Positions 61,067 to 64,000 of a stretch of 64,000 nucleotides of DNA are shown here, one piece after another. The stretch covers positions 62,001-126,000 of the forward strand of contig MKTZ01000009.1 of the NCBI GenBank assembly GCA_001898505.1, written 5' to 3'. Numbering within the stretch: the first letter of the stretch is position 1; every line of letters begins with the position of its first letter. A program made the position numbers and the translations under genes. Source of the DNA: Sphingobacteriales bacterium 50-39 (GTDB taxonomy: Bacteria; Bacteroidota; Bacteroidia; Chitinophagales; Chitinophagaceae). Below the pieces are notes generated by a model. It was given only the letters and a program-made list of their open reading frames with translations, had not been told where the DNA came from and made no database searches.

Positions 61067-64000
61067 TTAGAAATTAATAGTGGCGCCGAAAGAATAAGAC
61101 CGCAGCGGGGGATATTGTGCGCCCGTGATATCGGCATTGGAATTGGTGGTGCTGCTATTGGTGATGGAGACCTCAGGATCGAAGGCCTGCAGCTTGAACA
61201 ATGTCCACAGGTTCTGTCCCTGGAAAAAGAGCTGGAAGGAGTTTATCTTCAGTCGCCTGCAATACTGCTGTGGCAGGTTCCAGGTAAGCATTACGTTACG
61301 CAGCCGCCAGAAATTGTCATTCTCCAGATACCGGGTAGTATTTTGCTTGAAAGGATCATTCATACTGGGGAAGCTGGTGATCTGTCCGGGCTTGGTCCAG
61401 GCAGTCAGGCCATTGGTCGAGAAGCCGGCGCTGGAATAACCAGGGATCTCGACTTGTGTTCTCGCATAGTTATACACGAAGTTCCCGTAGGAATATACCC
61501 AAAGAAAGCTCAGGTTAAAGGTTTTGTAACGGAGGCTGTTATTGATCCCCCCGTTGAACGGAGCATCGCTGGTGCCAAGCGTGACGCGGTCATTGGGGTC
61601 ATAGGTATTGGTAATGGTTTTTCCGTCCGCCTTTAGGTAGATCGCTTTGCCTGTATTTGGATCTACTCCCTGAAACCGATCGAGATAGAAGCTGTTGAAG
61701 GGTTTGCCGACTTGTAAGATCTGGTATTTGTGATATAGCTGCGACTGCTGGCCCAGCGGGAGGGAGAGGATAACATTCCTGTTGAGACTGTAATTGGCGG
61801 CGATGTTCCAGTCGAAGTCGCTATTATGTACGACGGCCAGATTCACGCTGGCTTCAAAACCACGGTTACGCATGCTGCCGGCATTGCCTAATACCTGGCC
61901 GGGGCCACCGCTGGTAGCGGGTGCAGTGAGACTGAAGAAAAGATTATTCGTGACGGAGTTATAGTATTCCAAATTGGCCGTAACACGGTTTTTAAATAAA
62001 CCAATTTCGAAGCCGGTGTTGAACGTGGTACGGGTTTCCCATTTCAGGTTTTTGTTACCAAAGGCGGCAATACCCAGGGAAGAGCCACCACCGAAGGTGC
62101 CGGAAGCATATTGTTGCAGGTATGGGAAATCGCCAATCCCTTCCTGGTTCCCGACGGTGCCATAGCTGGCCTTGACCTTGAGGAGGCTGATGACGGGGTT
62201 GTTGTGGAGGAATTGTTCCTCGGACAGGATATAAGCGCCGCTGATCCCTCCATAGTTGACCCAGCGGTGGTCCGGCGACAAACGGGAGGACCCGTCCCTT
62301 CTTACGGAGCCGCTCAGCATCAGCTTATGCAGATATACATAATCGACAATGCCGAAAAAGGAAACGAGGCCATAGTCCGGTGTAAAGACAATATTATTGA
62401 TCTGGGGGATATATCCATTGGTAGTAGTCCCGGCCACGAGTCCGGCGGCATTGGGGTAGGGGTTCAGCAGGCCAAAACCTGTGTAGCCGAATCCGGAGGA
62501 CTGGGTACGTACCGTCTCATGGTAGACGGACGCGTTCAGATGATGTTGTCCTTCTGCGCCAAAGCTCTGTTTATAGGAAAGGGAGTTGGTGATGGTGTAG
62601 CGGAATTGTTTGGTCAATCCCTGGCTCAGATTGCCCTGGCCCCACATGGGGGATGTGTTCTGACCGTCATGGTCAGCTTCCTGCGTGCCATTGTTGGTGA
62701 TAGAGAAAGTTTCTGTCTGTGTATAGTCCCCGCCGAAATTGCTGCGCCAGGTTAGGTCTTTGATGAAAGGGAATTTATATTCCACAAAACCGTTGCCATA
62801 GGCTTTGGTATAATAGGTATGTCCCATATTCCTGTTGACATCCTCAAAGGGATTTGTCCAATTGCCTACGCCCTGGATGCTCACGGTATATTGTCCCGTG
62901 GATGTATAGGGAACTTCGTAAGGGAGGGCCCAAAGAATGGTGTTCAGGGGAGTAAAGTTCTCATTGCCTTCCTTTACATTCCTGATCTTGCTCCAACCTC
63001 CTGCGATGTTGGTGCCGAATTTGAAATTGTTCAGCGTATGTTCGATATTGAACCGTCCGGTGTATCTTCTCAGGCTGGTGTTCAGCAGTATCCCGTCCTG
63101 GTCCAGGTAGGAGAGAGAGCTGAAGTATTTTGTCTTATTATTCCCACCGCTGAATGACAGCTGATGTTCCTGCATTTGTGCGGATCGGAACAAGGCCGTC
63201 TCCCAGTCGAAATTTATTTTTCTGAGACTGTCTGCTTGTGCGGGTGTCCAGCCATAGGGGTTGCCGGCAATGTTCATTTCAAAATCCACATGCTGTGGGC
63301 CACTCATCGTCTTTAGCTTGCCGGGCGGTAGTTTTGAAAAGCCCAGCTGACCGGTGTAGGTAACGGCCATTTGACCTTCCCGGCCTTTTTTTGTGGTGAC
63401 TACGATGACGCCATTGGCGCCACGTGATCCATACAGGCCTTCGGACGCTCCGTCTTTCAGGACCGTGACCGTCTCAAAATCCATGGGGTTCATGGATTGG
63501 AAGTCTCTTGCCTGGACCTGGATACCGTCAACGATATACAGGGGGTCGGTGGACCCGTTGATGGAGCCCTTGCCTCTGATCACCACATCCGAGGCTCTTC
63601 CCGGCTGACCACTGCCCGTCTTGACGTTCAGTCCGGGCGCTTGTCCCTGCAACATCTGGTCAAACGATGCTACAGGCTGAATGGAAGCGCTTTTAATATC
63701 CACTGTTGCAGTGGAGCTGCCGCTCAATCGCCTGGATTGATTCTGATAGCCCGTGATCACCACATCGTTGAGGTCCGAGCTGGCTTCGATCAATGTTATT
63801 GATAGCTGTTGGAGATTGCCTACCGTGATGTTTTTTGCGCTATACCCGATCATGCTGAAAACAAGGACTGAGCGCTCATCTTTGACCAGGACCGTGAAAT
63901 TCCCTTCAGCATCGGTGGTCGTTCCCTTTCGCAGGCCCTTTACTGTCACGGAAACACCCGATAATGGCCGTCCCAGGCTGTCAGTCACCTTGCCATGGAT
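61067..64000 (-). CDS. SusC/RagA family TonB-dependent receptor, 5' end outside the window
   Basis: The frame is open to the window edge, so the signal peptide and the start are missing. The visible 977 residues begin inside the carboxypeptidase-like regulatory domain (GKVTDSLGRPLSGVSVTVKG, GNFTVLV), then the plug (SFDQMLQGQAPGLNVKTGSGQPG, SINGSTDPLYIVDGI, VTVLKDGASEGLYGSRGANG) and the beta barrel, ending RSYSFGATINF. The protein transports nutrients across the outer membrane using TonB energy. It is paired with SusD. The early DGASEGLYGSRGANG is the common SusC signature. Confidence 0.95.
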   Translation of the reverse strand: MHGKVTDSLGRPLSGVSVTVKGLRKGTTTDAEGNFTVLVKDERSVLVFSMIGYSAKNITVGNLQQLSITLIEASSDLNDVVITGYQNQSRRLSGSSTATVDIKSASIQPVASFDQMLQGQAPGLNVKTGSGQPGRASDVVIRGKGSINGSTDPLYIVDGIQVQARDFQSMNPMDFETVTVLKDGASEGLYGSRGANGVIVVTTKKGREGQMAVTYTGQLGFSKLPPGKLKTMSGPQHVDFEMNIAGNPYGWTPAQADSLRKINFDWETALFRSAQMQEHQLSFSGGNNKTKYFSSLSYLDQDGILLNTSLRRYTGRFNIEHTLNNFKFGTNIAGGWSKIRNVKEGNENFTPLNTILWALPYEVPYTSTGQYTVSIQGVGNWTNPFEDVNRNMGHTYYTKAYGNGFVEYKFPFIKDLTWRSNFGGDYTQTETFSITNNGTQEADHDGQNTSPMWGQGNLSQGLTKQFRYTITNSLSYKQSFGAEGQHHLNASVYHETVRTQSSGFGYTGFGLLNPYPNAAGLVAGTTTNGYIPQINNIVFTPDYGLVSFFGIVDYVYLHKLMLSGSVRRDGSSRLSPDHRWVNYGGISGAYILSEEQFLHNNPVISLLKVKASYGTVGNQEGIGDFPYLQQYASGTFGGGSSLGIAAFGNKNLKWETRTTFNTGFEIGLFKNRVTANLEYYNSVTNNLFFSLTAPATSGGPGQVLGNAGSMRNRGFEASVNLAVVHNSDFDWNIAANYSLNRNVILSLPLGQQSQLYHKYQILQVGKPFNSFYLDRFQGVDPNTGKAIYLKADGKTITNTYDPNDRVTLGTSDAPFNGGINNSLRYKTFNLSFLWVYSYGNFVYNYARTQVEIPGYSSAGFSTNGLTAWTKPGQITSFPSMNDPFKQNTTRYLENDNFWRLRNVMLTWNLPQQYCRRLKINSFQLFFQGQNLWTLFKLQAFDPEVSITNSSTTNSNADITGAQYPPLRSYSFGATINF

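Noticed and set aside
1-64000. CRISPR arrays, prophage genes or complete insertion sequences
   Set aside because: No regularly spaced repeats, transposase, integrase or phage structural genes were found on either strand.

Overview
This is chromosomal DNA of a Bacteroidota bacterium, most likely a Chitinophagaceae-type soil or plant-associated species. The evidence is taxon-specific gene content: six secreted proteins with type IX secretion (T9SS) C-terminal sorting domains, a SusC/SusD pair, a GldF-GldG gliding protein, a GldM-like lipoprotein, a fused MurF-alanine racemase, and promoters of the TAnnTTTG type with weak ribosome binding sites. No rRNA genes, CRISPR arrays or complete insertion sequences are visible.

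Layout. 1-5080: the tail of one T9SS-sorted protein, a second T9SS protein, an ankyrin protein, methylmalonyl-CoA epimerase and cysteine desulfurase. 5081-10859: a fused GldF-GldG protein, an OmpA lipoprotein and a TPR lipoprotein in one operon, and a large T9SS-secreted protein. 10931-24751: a surface-polysaccharide locus. Nine tightly packed minus-strand genes (GT2, GT4, coiled coil, a 1622-residue multi-enzyme, RgpF-like, WbsX-like remnant, GT4-GT2, Wzm, Wzt) face a convergent O-antigen ligase/polymerase. 24908-29124: a TerC-type exporter, MurF-Alr and LspA. 29141-34325: a GldM-like lipoprotein and a sigma factor/anti-sigma/membrane protein/M1 aminopeptidase operon. 34421-41238: two T9SS proteins, one a sugar dehydrogenase, a membrane protein and fumarase. 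41477-51974: M16 peptidase, glutathionylspermidine-synthase-like protein, enoyl-CoA hydratase, a B12-binding mutase subunit, GltX, a DUF6569 protein, a polysaccharide deacetylase and a TatD nuclease. 52005-58218: tRNA-Ser(GGA) with a small palindromic element behind it, then an AT-richer accessory stretch (unknown secreted protein, GH9 cellulase, orphan HigA-like antitoxin, Imm26-like protein, DUF1269 protein). 58386-64000: a frameshifted T9SS gene convergent with a SusD-SusC uptake pair.

How the genes work together. The polysaccharide locus looks like an ABC-transporter-dependent glycan pathway. Its most unusual part is a single protein that joins a WbdD-like methyltransferase-kinase-coiled-coil module to two GT-A and one GT-B glycosyltransferase domains. 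A tail motif of that protein recurs in a small separate coiled-coil protein two steps upstream. The GH9 enzyme, SusC/SusD and T9SS proteins fit a glycan-degrading lifestyle. The most interesting non-coding structure is the roughly 250-bp insertion behind tRNA-Ser, bounded by an exact 17-bp repeat of the tRNA 3' end.
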